Assembly (NCBI GenBank): GCA_963978895.1
Contig: OZ022246.1
Coordinates: 18,982,049 to 19,046,048, forward strand
Reading direction: 5' to 3'
DNA: 64,000 nucleotides
Origin: Erpobdella octoculata
Lineage: Eukaryota > Annelida > Clitellata > Hirudinida > Erpobdellidae
Every line of letters begins with the position of its first letter. Within the stretch, counting starts at the first letter, position 1. Below the pieces are notes generated by a model, which was given only the letters and a program-made list of their open reading frames with translations, searched no databases and was not told where the DNA came from. This document shows positions 43,346 through 58,977 of this stretch, piece after piece. The translations under genes and the position numbers were made by a program.

Positions 43346-43680
43346 ATGAATGTTTGTGGGTTAGTTTGTCTATTATAGAAACGGGAAAGCACCCGGAACG
43401 GACAGCGAGCGGGAACAGTAAAGCAAGCGTGAGCGGGAATGGGAGAGCAAACGTGAGCGGGAACGGGGCAGCGACCGGGACGGGAAAACGACCGGGAGCG
43501 GGAAAGCGACCGGGAGCGGGAAAGCGACCGGGAGCGGGAAAGCGACCGGCAGTGGGAAAACGACCGAAAACGGAAAAGCTAACAGGAGTGGGAAAGCAGG
43601 TGGGAAAGGAAACGGGAGAGAAAGAGACAAACATTAGAAAAACCTCAAAAAACCTGGGCAACGCCGGGTATCTCCGCTAG
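43346..43680 (+). mobile_element. CTAG-ended GC-rich element, copy B3
   Basis: Opposite orientation to B1/B2. It ends GGGCAACGCCGGG-TATCTCCG-CTAG at 43,680, followed by TACATAC. The 18-bp units are GGGAAAGCGACCGGGAGC. It forms an arm of the large inverted repeat with B4. Confidence 0.6.
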
Positions 43681-43966
43681 TACATACATAAACACACACA
43701 CAGACACACATACATGCACATACACATACATACATACACACATACATACGCACATACATATATATATATAGTTCCCGCTCGCTCACCCGCTCCGCTCCGC
43801 TCATTTTGTGACGGATTTCAAAAATTTTTTTTTTAGTTTTGATTTTCATTGACTCTCAAGGTTGTGTGAAAATTTCATTACGATCGGATGAATGGTGTAG
43901 CAATGCATAAAGGACATTAACATAAATACAAACATTCATTTTTATATATATAGATATATATATATA

Positions 43967-44050
<84 letters not shown>

Positions 44051-44108
44051 CATGTTGTCGAAAAGGCAAAGTAATGTTGCCAAACCAATTGACATTCACG
44101 GTAATACA

Positions 44109-44166
<58 letters not shown>

Positions 44167-44441
44167 GAATGTTTGTATGTATGTATGTATGTATATAGGT
44201 ATTGTATTCATGCATTGCTACACCATTCATCCGATCGTAATGAAATTTTCACACAACCTTGAGAGTCAAGGGGAATCAAATATAGAGAAAATTTTTTTGA
44301 AATCCGTCACAAAATGAGCGGAGCGGAGCGGGTTAGCAAGCGGGAACTATATATATATGTATGTGCGTATGTATGTTTGTATGTATGTATGTATGTGTAT
44401 GTGCATGTATGCGTGTCTGTGTGTGTGTGTTTATGTATGTA
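43681..44441. repeat. Central part of a large inverted repeat
   Basis: CA/CATA-rich tracts (43,681-43,770), then AGTTCCCGCTCGCTCACCCG to GCAATGCATAAAGGACATTA (43,771-43,920), recur inverted at 44,190-44,440. TA tracts and a spacer of about 60 bp (44,047-44,110) lie in the middle. Confidence 0.8.
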
Positions 44442-44765
44442 CTAGCGGAGATACCCGGCGTTGCCCGGGTTTTTTAGAGGTTTTTCTAATGTTTGTCTCT
44501 TTCTCTCCCGTTTCCTTTCCCACCTGCTTTCCCACTCCTGTTCGCTTTCCCGTTTTCGGTCGTTTTCCCGCTGCCGGTCGCTTTACCGCTGCCAGTCGCT
44601 TTCCCACTCCCGGTCGTTTTCCCGTTCCCGGTCGCTGTCCCGTTCCCGCTCACGTTTGCTCTCCCATTCCCGCTCACGCATGCTTTTCCGTTCCCGCTCG
44701 CTGTCCGTTCCGGGTCGCTTTCCCGTTTCTATAATAGACAAAATAACCCACAAACATTCATATAT
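44442..44765 (-). mobile_element. CTAG-ended GC-rich element, copy B4
   Basis: The inverse of B3: CTAGCGGAGATACCCGGCGT then TGCCCGGG at its left end, units CCCGGTCGCTTTCCCGTT, and right end ACCCACAAACATTCATATAT. Confidence 0.6.
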
Positions 44766-44774
44766 ATATATCTA

Positions 44775-46016
44775 CTAGCAGTGCCCGTAGCGGCTTCGCT
44801 CGCATGAAATTATAGAGTTTGAACCGGGCATCCATAGTAGAGATCATTTTTTTAGGTCTCGGCTCGGCCCGTCGACAAATTAGCCCAGCCCGTTTTAAAA
44901 ACCCAAACTCCTGGCCCGGCACAGCCCGTCTGAATCAGGCCCGGCCCATTTTTACAGGCCTAGAAGTTCTATATACTTGATGAAAAACTTCGGCCCGTCC
45001 CACCTTGACCTCAGGTTTGGCCCGGCCAAACTGAAGACCCTAAAATCACTAAAATATCTGTATACTTGGTGAAAAACCTCGGCCAGTCCCACTTTGATTT
45101 AAGGTTTGGCCTGGCCCGTGTAAAAATTCTAAAATAACGGCTTGGCCCGGCCGATGATAAACTGGACTTAGCTACTTTTAACCGGCACAAAACTTCAAAA
45201 TACTAATTTTTACATTTGTAGCACTTACAGTTTGTGAGTAGCAGTTATTTTGAAATCAAATAACCCTTATTTCCACCCCACATTTGAGGTCCTGGAAACC
45301 AAATTTTCAAAAAATGCTAAAACACGTATTTCATTATTTTTGGAGTAGAAACTAAATACTAATTTGTACTTCTGTAGCATTAACAGTTTTTGAGTAGCAG
45401 CTACTTTAAAAACCAAATAACCCAAAAAATGACGAAACACGTATATCTTTTTTTTTTGAGTAGATACTAAGTATTAATTTTTACATCTGTGACAATTACA
45501 GTTGCTGAGTAGCAGTTACTTTAAAAACCAAATAACCCTATTTTCCAACCCACATTTGAAGTCCTGGAAACCAAATTTTCAAAAAATTGTGAAACCCGTA
45601 TATCATTATTTTTAGAGTAGAAACTAAATACTAATTTTTACTTTTGTAGCATTAACAGTTTTTGAGTAGAAGCTACTTTAAAAACCAAATAACCCAATTT
45701 TCCAACCCACATTTGCGGTCCGGGAAACCGAATTTTCAAAAAATGGTGAAACACGTATCTTTTTATTTTTTAAAAAGAATCTATATACCAAATTTCAAAA
45801 TCTCCTCATTTTTGGTTTTCGAGATATACATTGTTTTAGAAAAAAGTTTGTTTTCCAGTTTTTTCTCCTCAGGAGCAAAATTTTCAAAAATCCTTTCTTA
45901 GCGGATGTTTACGCTATAAAAGTAATATAAGTTCCAAATTTCACGTTCCTAGGATGAGGCGTTTGAGCTCGGCGTTGATTATAATTATCAGTCAGTCAGT
46001 CAGGACATGTTCTTTT
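44775..46016 (-). mobile_element. CTAG-ended element with internal satellite, copy A1
   Basis: The minus strand ends AGCGAAGCCGCT-ACGGGCACTG-CTAG, followed by TAGATATA. The other end is AAAAGAACATGTCCTGACTG with TCAG repeats. Inside are a CCCGGCC-rich block and about five diverged units of roughly 130-160 bp (AAACCAAATAACCC ... GAGTAG-AGCTACTTTAAA). No protein gene is supported. Confidence 0.6.
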
Positions 46017-46025
46017 ATATATATA

Positions 46026-48300
<2,275 letters not shown>

Positions 48301-48479
48301 TCATATTAATTCAATCAGCCAAGCCTCCATAATCTCCCGCTAATCCAATTTGCCGTCAGGTCAACCATGGAGTTCATCAGGAGGTGGCTTAATGTCGTCA
48401 CGTGGCGATTTTATTAATATTTTCAATCGCCTCAACTCTTCTTCCATCCGCTTTTATTCGATGAAAGTCAGACTAATGC

Positions 48480-48560
48480 CACTTGAAGAGTCGTCAGCGA
48501 GACAAGACGCTGGATTAAATGTCTTAAAATCGAGCGTGAGTTGATGGAGATTCAGAGCAG
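48480..48560 (+). other. Possible exon, unidentified
   Basis: A frame without stops reads SETRRWIKCLKIERELMEIQ-S and ends at CAG|GTAATG (donor at 48,561). The upstream limit is unclear, and it does not join in phase to the candidate at 49,449. Weak. Confidence 0.2.
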
Positions 48561-48683
48561 GTAATGATTCACTTTGCAAGAACATGTGCATCACCTGTCT
48601 GCCTGCCTGTCTGTCTGCCTGGTCATTTGCTTCACAAGTGACTCAGCTGTACACTGCATAGTTAATAACAAACTAATAACTAC

Positions 48684-49055
<372 letters not shown>

Positions 49056-49227
49056 ATAATAAAATGTTAATATGATTGAAAGTGATGACTTTTTTTCAGG
49101 GTTTAACTAATGTTCTAAAACTTTTAAATTGATCGTAGTTTTTTTAATCGAAACTTCATTATAACACGCACAAGTATGAAACGAGAGAAGTGTAAAAAAA
49201 ACCTGCGTGAACGAATTCCACTTCTTA

Positions 49228-49330
49228 GGCACACGGACACACAGACACACGGACACACGGACATACAGACACATGGACACACAGACACACGGACATACAG
49301 ACACACGGACACACAGACACACGAATACAC
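49228..49330. repeat. Short repeat of GGACACACAGACACAC units
   Basis: Alternating ACACAGACACACGGACAC and ACATACAGACACAC over about 100 bp. Confidence 0.9.
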
Positions 49331-49448
49331 GGACGGGTCACCACATGACTGCATAAATCTCAGCTCGAAAAGCTCCTTGCGATACATTGATTGATGTTGC
49401 AAGACCATTTCAACGTAATCACTCCCATACAAATCCTATCTTTCACAG

Positions 49449-49499
49449 ATAATTACGTCATCGGCACGTGATGTTATCTACGACCCGTCCATCTATCAG
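49449..49499 (+). other. Possible 51-nt exon, unidentified
   Basis: CTTTCACAG precedes and GTGAGT follows a frame of 17 codons without a stop (IITSSARDVIYDPSIYQ). Both splice signals are strong and the exon is symmetric (phase 0-0). No neighbouring exon was found, so its gene is unknown. Confidence 0.35.
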
Positions 49500-49555
49500 G
49501 TGAGTGATAATTCATGAGCCTCTCCTCGCATGTCGAATGCCAAATGACAAGCGCA

Positions 49556-49920
<365 letters not shown>

Positions 49921-51460
49921 TGTTTGTAATTTTAGTTTTCAAATTTTATTTTAGTGCAACTTTTAAAGTAATAATCGGAAAATAAATATGAAACAAACCG
50001 TCACCGAATAATAAGTGTTTTATTTTTATATTTTATACAATTTTATTATTAATACAACCATTTTGAACAAATCAAAAACCAAAACAGCAACAAAACCCCC
50101 GAGCAAGCGAAGATGCGCGATGAGCGATGAAACGGAAGCAGGGATATGAATTATATGATCCGCTCTTATCCTTAGCTCTGATTGGACGTCGATTTGGAAT
50201 TAAAGAGAAAGCGAAGATTTGCGAGCATTCTGCAAGTCGAGGAGGAGTTAAGCGCCAAATAAATTTAAACATAAATACGTCTTTTTTTGGCATTCCCGCG
50301 CTAAATTTTACAACCATTTGCTTGAAAAACTTTTACATTTTATCATTCACGCGATACAATCTGAATTTTGTCACTTGTCATAACTTTACTTTTTTTACAT
50401 TAAAATAAAAATAGCCCCGGGTAGGTATTGTTAAGCAACAGCTCAAATATTAGAAAAGTGTTTTTCTACTACGTAAACAGAAAGACATGTCTGAGTTAAA
50501 GATAGATTTTTATTAACGAGCGTTCATATCTTTAAAAGTAAGTGAAGAATTAATTAAGAGGTTTGTTTTAGCTAAAATATGATGCATAAATTCGGGATTA
50601 ACCATTATCTGAAAATTTAAAAAATATTTGAATATCTGCTTCGAAAGCAATAGGCCACAGATGACCAAAAATGTCACACACAAATTTGATTAGATTAATT
50701 ATCAATAAAAATTGTTTTTTATTGAAATCATTATGAGTTTATTGAAGTACGTTGAAATTTGTGAATGGATAATTAAATAAGGCTGCACGAACGATAACAT
50801 GACATTCGCTTAAACATTGTTCTTTGAGGATGAGTCTCTCGTGTCGGCAGAAGATAAGGATGGTTGGTATTTCATCAGGAACCTGGAACGGAACTCTTAA
50901 TACAGCTGCGTTTTACAATAATTTCTGTCTCTATCTGAACTTCTGTCTCTCTCTGAACTTCTGTCTCTCTCTCTGAACTTCTGTCTCTCTCTCTCGAATT
51001 GTGAACTTCTTCGAACGTTGTAATTCACTTTTTAGGCGATTGTTTCCGTCACAGGTTTTTCACGCTTTCTTCTTTTCACACGATCAGCATTTAAGTCTAA
51101 ATTCTATTAATTTATTTTATCATTTATTTCATCTGATTATTTAATTTTTTTTTTTTAATAAAAACAAAACTTCAAAAATCATCTGGAAAAAAGTATTCGA
51201 TAATTTATAAAAAACATAAAAGTGTTAAAAAGCAAAATAATCCACTTAGACGATTATCATAATATTAAGACACTTTTTGTTATATTATAACGTGTAATCA
51301 CTTCCAATTGTAAAAAAAGTTTGCTTCAAAAATGAAATAAAAAATATCGATAGAAAACAAAATGGCCGCCTACGAGTTTCCGACATCTTTTTTGAGATTA
51401 ACAGCGACTGGTTGAAAGTGCGATGTGCGAGTGAAGATGATGAAATTTTCAAGCTGCAAT
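49921..51460. other. Unassigned region
   Basis: A moderately GC-richer stretch at 50,080-50,300 contains GATTGGACGTCG (inverse CCAAT next to a CRE-like GACGTC) and could be regulatory. A short CTGTCTCTCTCTGAACTT repeat lies at 50,925-50,995. No gene is recognised. Confidence 0.35.
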
Positions 51461-51464
51461 CGTC

Positions 51465-51552
51465 CAATCAGATATGAGCGACACGTTGAAGTGACTTCCA
51501 ACCATGGAGCGCTTATCCAATACATCTTCGCTGCTAAGCCGTGCGCTATATA
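51465..51552 (+). promoter_or_regulatory. Candidate CCAAT + TATA promoter
   Basis: CCAATCAG at about 51,464-51,471 lies about 75 bp upstream of a consensus TATA box, GCTATATAAATGG (51,543-51,555). A start site near 51,575-51,585 would follow. The spacing is classical for a strong pol II promoter on the plus strand. Confidence 0.45.
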
Positions 51553-51790
51553 AATGGCTGCTTTATAAAACCGCATCCGTTGTGTGCCATTCTGGATCGT
51601 AGCTGAAAAAAAAGCGATGTCTCTCTTTGTGAGAAATAAAAGATTGGTTCTCCAGAATTTATTGCATGTATTCTTCAATTCGTATTTTATCTTCCATTTC
51701 TTACTGAAATATTAACAATTAATCTTGTGTGTATGTGTGTGACTGTGGATTTGCATGACATATATATAAGTACAATGGAACGACCTCTCA

Positions 51791-51827
51791 ATGGATGATC
51801 ACAAAGAAGAAGATATCTTACATCGCG
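51791..51827 (+). CDS. Candidate first coding exon downstream of the TATA promoter
   Basis: ATG GAT GAT CAC AAA GAA GAA and onward (MDDHKEEDILHR) ends at G|GTGAGT, a strong donor, in phase 1. It could be the start of the gene whose exons lie at 58,978-60,607. No linking exon was found. A 7-codon upstream ATG frame (51,775) overlaps it. Confidence 0.3.
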
Positions 51828-52450
51828 GTGAGTTCAACAAACAGTTAATATATGTTTGACAGTTTCACTTCTTATGAACACTGAAAAAAGCACAAATTGA
51901 AAAAGCAAATACTAAATTAATTGACTTTTAATAATAACGACAAATATCAAATTTTTTATTATTAAAATTACGAACATTGAAAGAAATTAATTAAATTGAA
52001 GATAACTTTGTTTGCTGCATTAACAAATATTACAAATATTGCGAATTATTTCTCAATGTCATTTATAATGTATTTATTTTCAATTTGTTTATATAATATT
52101 AACCAACTATAATATTTTTGTTGTAATTTAAAAAATTAGTCAAATATTAATACAAGTTTATTTGATTGAATTGATTAATTGAGTGTGTGATTGATTGATT
52201 ATTTCATTGATTGATTGATTTATTAAATGAAAATTTCTAATCATATTAATTTAAACCCATAAAAGTTGAGGGAATATAAATAAAAATAAGAAAAAAGTTC
52301 GAGATTTATTTTCGATAGAACAATTAAGAAAATCGAATGTCCATTCTATCAAAACACTGAAGCAAAAATGAACGATCAGTTTTTCAGCATCGCAGAAATA
52401 ATTTTTGTAAGGATTTTAAAGACGTTTTTGTTCGATGGAGCAAAATTACC
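51828..52450. other. AT-rich, no feature seen
   Basis: If the preceding exon is real, this is its intron. Short TTGATTGA runs occur near 52,185-52,225. Confidence 0.4.
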
Positions 52451-52454
52451 TCAT

Positions 52455-52690
52455 TCCTTCATTCAATCCTTCATTCGTTCTTTCATTCGTTCCTTTATTC
52501 GTTCCTTCATTCATTCCTTCATTCATTCATTCCTTCATTCTTTCTTTCATTCATTCCTTCATTCATTCCTTCATTCGTTCCTTCATTCATTCCTTCATTT
52601 GTTCCTTCATTCGTTCCTTCATTCGTTCCTTCATTCATTCCTTCATTCGTTCCTTCATTCATTCATTCTTTCATTCATTCACCCTTTCAA
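52455..52690. repeat. (TTCATTCNTTCC)n tetranucleotide-type repeat
   Basis: About 230 bp of TTCATTCATTCC and TTCATTCGTTCC. The predicted SFIHSFIRSF proteins are artefacts. Confidence 0.95.
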
Positions 52691-52699
52691 AGGGTTTTT

Positions 52700-55600
52700 T
52701 TAAATTGAAATTTTTTAAACTTCATCGATAATATTGTTATTAAAAAGCGGTTCTGTGGTAAAAGTGGTAGTTTGATTTGATTTGGTTCTTTTTATTTTAT
52801 TCATCGTCACATGTAACATTTTCCAATAGAAAGTTTCAAAAGACAAGTTAATTGTGAGTTTTTGTTTCGTCAAATAGTTTTATTTTCAGTAAAAAGATTT
52901 CTAAGTTTTCTCAAAGTCAGAGATCGCTTCTCGCTTGTAGTACCTTTCTTTTTTTCCCACGTAACTGAAAAAATGATATGTTGAATAAAACTTACTTTTA
53001 GCACCACAGAAACTGGCTGAAAAGAATGGTACGGAGACAATTGTCTGACACAACAATCATTCGTTGAAATAGTAAAATCATATTTTATTAACACAAGTTG
53101 AAAGTTTCACAGAACAGCAAAGTAGGTACTATAACGCGCCTATATTTAGTTTTAATGGTATTTTAAGATTTCAAAATTGCCATAAAATATGAGAAATTTG
53201 AGAAAAGTCTGAAAATACAGTTGGATCTTTTTTTGCTGCTTGGTTGGAGATACTGCAAAGATTGCAAAGACGTGCCTTTCTCAGTTTCTCAAAAGAGAAA
53301 GAAATGTGGGAAAGTTCTTTGAGCAGAGTTTGTTTTAAAAGTGCAACAAAGGTAACTACAACCAGTGTTTTAGACAGACTCCTTGACTTTAAGAGGAATT
53401 TGACATTTAGGAGGGTGAACGATAACGCCGATACCTTGATTGAGCTTTTCACCATTTTTTAAAATTGTGGGTGTTTAATTATACATTGGAAGGGCCTGAT
53501 GCAGCATTTTTCATCAATTATACATAACATATTCTTATGACTACTTTTAAATTTTTACACTTTTTGGCCATTTATGTGATTTTGTATATTTGTATTGATA
53601 ACCGAATAAATACAACTTTACATAACATTATTTTACTTTCACTCGATCATCGTAGACATCTTGAAAAGTAAATTAACGTTTACTCCTCCCCTGTCACCGA
53701 CATTTTTTGAAGAAAGTTCATTTTATTTCAACCCCCACCCCCCGTCATAGAATTTCTTTGAGAAAAGGTTCATTAGATTTTAATTCTTTCTAGTGCTTCA
53801 TATTTGTTTCTTACCATTAGGGCTCCACTTCGTGTAATATACACTACAGCAGCGCCGGGAACTGCTAGTGCATACGGGATCACACAGTGTTATCTGCCAC
53901 CCGCACGTGTCTCCGAAATCAAGATGTGCCGAGCCCTATTATAACCCCATTCGCAAAACTTATACTCATTTATTGACACATGAATGAAAAAGCGTAAATA
54001 ATGGATAAAGTGAAAAGTGAATAGAGGGTAATTTGTATTTCAAAATAGTGCAGGGTGAGTCTGTGATAATTAGATTCTTAAGTGAGGCATTCTATTTTTA
54101 TCTACCCTATTTTCTTGAACTCTGACGTTCCTGCAAAGGTAATAAAAAAGATGTTGCTCTATCAATCAGAAAATGTAAAAACGTAAAATGTATTTTCAAC
54201 AACGTGTTTATTACATTTTACCAATCAAATTGTGTTTATTTATAAAACTACATTTTTAACCTCTCTCAAAGCCTTCATATACCTATGCGAAAAACTACGG
54301 TAACTGAAAAACATAGCCATTACTAGTATTTCGAAAAACCTTTGGCCAACAACTGGCTTTCTACAATTAATTCTTTTGTAAATTTTTACTTAGTTTTAAA
54401 TTCGAAGACTAAAATAACTAACAAATTTTGAAAAATCCTAATTTTTTAGTGGGAATTTGAAACTTTTGGGGAGGAAAAAGTCTCCGCTAAAGCGTCTGAA
54501 TAAAACACTGGGTACAACAACAATGGTATAAATACGGGTTGTATACTGCAGATTTTACAGATTTAGCTATAAATTTGATATCTTAAAGACAATAATATCC
54601 ATAAATGTTGTATGTATTAAGTGCTTTAGTAGTCATATATTACAACATAAAAATTTACTGATGTCGTTCCGAAGAAAAAAATATTACAAAAATAAAGTGA
54701 GAGGGAAAGAAAAAGACAAAGAAAATAAACAAAAAGTTCAATTCCTCTAATTTTGTTTTACTCATTAAAAGAAATTCAAGATATCCTACAACGAGTTTCC
54801 TAACGACAGTAATCAAAACTTAAAAAAACGTTTTAAGTTCCTCTTTACGAAATCCCTGGATCCACCACCGGATGGGAACATACGTTTTTTTGGAGTGCTG
54901 TCAATTTATACCATATTTTCGGCTTCTGCAAGCAGATAGAAAATCATAAAATTTGTATCCTGATTTCGGTGAAGTCTCAGTATGATGACAGACAAAACAA
55001 TTGTGTCAAACACAACTGCACTGAACCTTTGCAATATTACCAGAACAAAAACTTAATAGATTATATAAAAAAAATGATATCACAGAAACTGAGACAAGCC
55101 CATTTTGTCTATCGTGATTTAGTCTTATAACTCGTTTCCAATCAATAAATCTAGCAGAATCAATTTTTGACAGCAACCATAGACATGTTAAATGGTAAAA
55201 AAAAATTCGTAATAAAAATCTCTGCAACGTTAATGGGAGATATAAATTTTGGCGACACTGTCCTGTCATTGCAAGAGAAATGGTTGAAAAACCAGGTTTT
55301 GAAAAGTTTTGCTTGAAAAGCAATCTCATTTTCTGAAAATTTGGCAAAATAACTGGATTATTTATTGTGCAACTGTATACGAGAAATGCTGAATGAAATC
55401 GCTAAAAATTACATGGACTTGAAGCGTTTTGTAATTATATTGCAGAATGAAGTACATCATCTGGAAACAGCATATTAGGAGTTTAATGAAACTGTTCAAA
55501 GATGACACAAGTGTGTTTATATTTTGTGATTAGCCAGTCATCAAAATGATACTTTTCCCCAAAGATTTTACAAAAAGACTTTACTGAAGACAGTTGTGAG

Positions 55601-57115
55601 TGAAACAACGTTGTATCAAAGCAGCTAGTAAAATGTGATTTCACAAGATCGCTGAAACTTTAGACACGACGTGTGTGTCAGTGCTTAACTAATGTTCAAT
55701 AAACTTGTTAAGCCAAAATATTGTGCAAGTGTTGTTAAAATTAAAGAGAAACAAGTTTGCCTCTTCCAAATATCGTGCCTGAAATACTGTCAACCAAAAA
55801 CATACTTCATCACATCCTCCCGCCAGAAAATCCTGGGACCGCGCTTGCTGTTCCAGTTGTGACACACGAGGTAGTTGTGACACACGAGGTAGTTGTGACA
55901 CACATAGTAGTTGTGACACACATGATAGCCACCGTCATCCGTGTTCTCGTTGTGCGACCAAATTTAAGCTTTTGAGGCATCAAATCCAGTCTTTGTCGAA
56001 CTATTCACCACAAACCGGGCAGGGCATGCCTGTTCGTCACTACCTGCAACAGATTTTGATTTTTTCTTAACTTTGCTTAATGGCTGGCATTGCTTTTCAT
56101 TGTTACTAAAACTGCATCTTTGTTAGGTCTAGTTTGCTTTTCCAGGTTCAATGTTTTAGAACCCCGTAATGAAATGTACGATTTCACGAAAAAATATAAA
56201 ATAAAGCACACAATTTATGTTGCCATTTTTTTCAGATGTTTTACATAAACTTTATTCAAAACTAGTTTGAAGTAGATGCTAATATTAATCCGGTTTTTCT
56301 AAAAACAACTGATTTTTTTATCAAAAGGTAAAAATTGGAGCAAAGATTATATTTTCCAAAAATAATTAATTATATGTTTTTCTTAGCTTAGATATCACAG
56401 TTCTAACATAAAACTCTTTATTATACAGCCCGGTCTCCACTATCAAGCAGGGGTGGTTATTTTTGCTCAATATCGGGGCATTGGGTAACATAGTAGATGA
56501 CCTGGTGGAAAGTAAAACTTGCAACCTTTCCTCCAAAAGTAGTTGTTGACTAATGGTGAGGTGAAAAGTTTAAAAAAATTGGGGAAGACAAAAGGCTATA
56601 CCGTTCCCTCGTACAACCCTTCTCCAGTTTCTACGCTCAAAGCTCAATAAGTACCGTAGAAAAATCAAAACAATGTTTATTACAAAAGGTTTTTTAAGAA
56701 AATTTTTATTTTAAAGGTAAATGTCGTAACATTAGGGTGTCACTTGGTGAAATACAACTCAGTATACTGTTAATTGTCAATTGTCATATAAATAAATTTA
56801 TTGAAAAATATTTTGCTTTTAAATAATCAAATATTTTTTAAATTTTCACCAGTCAATTATTTAAGCTGCAAATCTTCTGAGGAAGTGCGATTCTATGGTG
56901 TTTATAAATGATTACTTTTTTGTTTTGGATTTAAATTTGTCATTTTGTACGTCTAAAGCGATAATTTATAGAGTTAAGGAAAAATTAAATATTTTTATTC
57001 ACGATATTCAATTCTTCAACCTACCTATCTATCTACTTGCAAACCTTACATAAATTTTTAGAATTAGGAAAAAATTAAATAATTTTATTCACGATATTCA
57101 ATTCTCTTGCATGCC
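52700..57115. other. Long region without a supported gene
   Basis: Short frames at 53,171-53,462 and 55,006-55,347 lack domains. A TAGGGCTC...GAGCCCTA inverted pair at 53,818-53,942 looks like a small palindromic MITE. Three GTTGTGACACACGAGGTA units lie at 55,856-55,925. The 54,980-56,060 stretch reads in one frame as a stop-riddled, protein-like message, perhaps a very old pseudogene, but I cannot name it. Confidence 0.35.
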
Positions 57116-57119
57116 CTTT

Positions 57120-57591
57120 CATCCTACCATCTTACAAATTTACATACCTACTTACCTATCTGCCTGTCTACGTACCTACCTATTAGACTACTGCAAGGGC
57201 CGATTTTTTGCATCCCGATCCGTTTCATAGGTCAAAATTCCAGGCCAGACCACCCGTTTTTATAGGCCTAAAATCCCTGTACTTGGCAAATAATCTCGGC
57301 CCTGTCCTGTTAAAAACCTTAAAAATCACGGCCGACCCCGTGCAGTTCTCTACTACGTCCAAAGGGCGAATCATTTACAAAGGGGCAAAACGTCTTGTTA
57401 CCTACCTAACTGCCTGCCTGCCTATCTACCTACCTACCTACCTACCTACCTACCTACATTACCTACCTACCTGCCTGCCTGCCTATCTACCTACCTACCT
57501 ACCTGCCATACCTACCTACCTACATACCTACCTACCTACCTAACTTACCTACCTACCTACCTACCTACCTACTACCTACCTACCTAGTTAC
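57120..57591. repeat. (CTAC)n arrays flanking a dispersed repeat copy
   Basis: CTACCTAC/CTGCCTGC tetranucleotide tracts at 57,120-57,182 and 57,400-57,591 surround the repeat at 57,183-57,350. That repeat is related to the one at 35,565-35,735. The array runs into the assembly gap. Confidence 0.9.
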
Positions 57592-57791
57592 NNNNNNNNN
57601 NNNNNNNNNNNNNNNNNNNNNNNNNNNNNNNNNNNNNNNNNNNNNNNNNNNNNNNNNNNNNNNNNNNNNNNNNNNNNNNNNNNNNNNNNNNNNNNNNNNN
57701 NNNNNNNNNNNNNNNNNNNNNNNNNNNNNNNNNNNNNNNNNNNNNNNNNNNNNNNNNNNNNNNNNNNNNNNNNNNNNNNNNNNNNNNNNNN
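57592..57791. other. Assembly gap, 200 N
   Basis: Exactly 200 undetermined bases between a CTAC array and a TATATATA remnant. The gap is probably a collapsed simple repeat, and its real length is unknown. Confidence 1.
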
Positions 57792-58312
57792 TATATATAA
57801 CGTGAAAGTGTTGGAAATGCGAGTGGAAAGGTGATGGAAAAAGCGTGATCCATACGCCACAGATCAGACCAAGGATTAAGCGAGCTTTCGCCGCGGCTAA
57901 GCCTCTTTCTTTGATGGGATTTGGCCTGTGAAATTTGCAATTAAATTGACGTTGGCCGAGATTGCTTATGTATGGGGAGGTATACGTATTACACATGCGA
58001 GTGGTACACATGTACGTTCATGTGTACGCTGGTGAGGGTACGTGTGCGGGCTGATTCGCCAAATTTAGGGAAGTACAAGAGTGGGGATCGAATTTATTAA
58101 CAAAAAACTGATAAAAAATAAAAAATGATTTTTATTAGAAGCTGAAATTTTATATAAAATAAGAATTTATTTTTAATCGTGGCCCGGCTAATAAAAATTC
58201 ATTTTTTAACTGATAAGGGAAGAATTTGTAATGTAATTAAAATTGAAAAAATATCGAGTTATTACATAAAAATAGATTTATTATAATTAAACTTATTTTA
58301 TGAACTGAATTG
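57792..58312. other. No gene recognised
   Basis: A GC-richer stretch (57,810-58,070) with CGAGCTTTCGCCGCGGCTAA could be part of a transposon or an RNA, but no boundaries or structure could be fixed. Confidence 0.35.
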
Positions 58313-58557
58313 CAGTAGCGGATCCAAAAATTCCTGGCGGGGGGATGCAGGTACGCCATTTCCAATTTTTTTTTCTATGACTTTCACACTTTCTCTTTAC
58401 AAAACCTGATGATCGGGGGATGGGGAAGGTGGACGTAGGTATTTTTCTAAAAAAATTTCAAAGACTGATTATTTTCAAAAAAATTCAAAATTCAATTTTT
58501 TTGGATAATCCGGTGGGGAATGCATTCCCCATTCGCTTTCTGGATCCGTCCCTGCTG
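58313..58557. mobile_element. TIR MITE, 245 bp, with 5-bp target duplication
   Basis: CAGTAGCGGATCCA at the left and TGGATCCGTCCCTGCTG at the right are imperfect inverted repeats. AATTG is duplicated exactly on both sides (58,308-58,312 and 58,558-58,562). No coding capacity. Superfamily not assigned. Confidence 0.75.
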
Positions 58558-58977
58558 AATTGTAATACTACAAATACTTTATTTATTGTTTTTTACTTTT
58601 CAATATACAAACACAAACAAATTAAGAGTTAAACTTTGAAATCCATAACAATGACTTTTGTCTTTTAAACATGAAATATTAATGATTCAATTACCAACAT
58701 TTAGATTAAATTTAAAATAATATTTGAAATTCTTGATTGAAATATTTATTCGACTCAGTGTTATTTATTCTTCAATTAAATTTTTATCTTATTATCCATA
58801 TTTTTGACAAAATGGGAGAAGGGTGACCAATTTTCTCTATCTCTAATTGGCGTGTAAGATGGTGTGTATTTTAATAAGACGAAGTAGTTTAGGTGGATGA
58901 TTGCTGCTATGAAATGAAATATATCTAATTAATTTTTTAATTAATAAAATAAATAAAATAAAAAATCCTTATTATAG

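Noticed and set aside
52368..52731. SFIHSFIRSF repeat protein
   Set aside because: TTCATTC tetranucleotide repeat, open in two frames.
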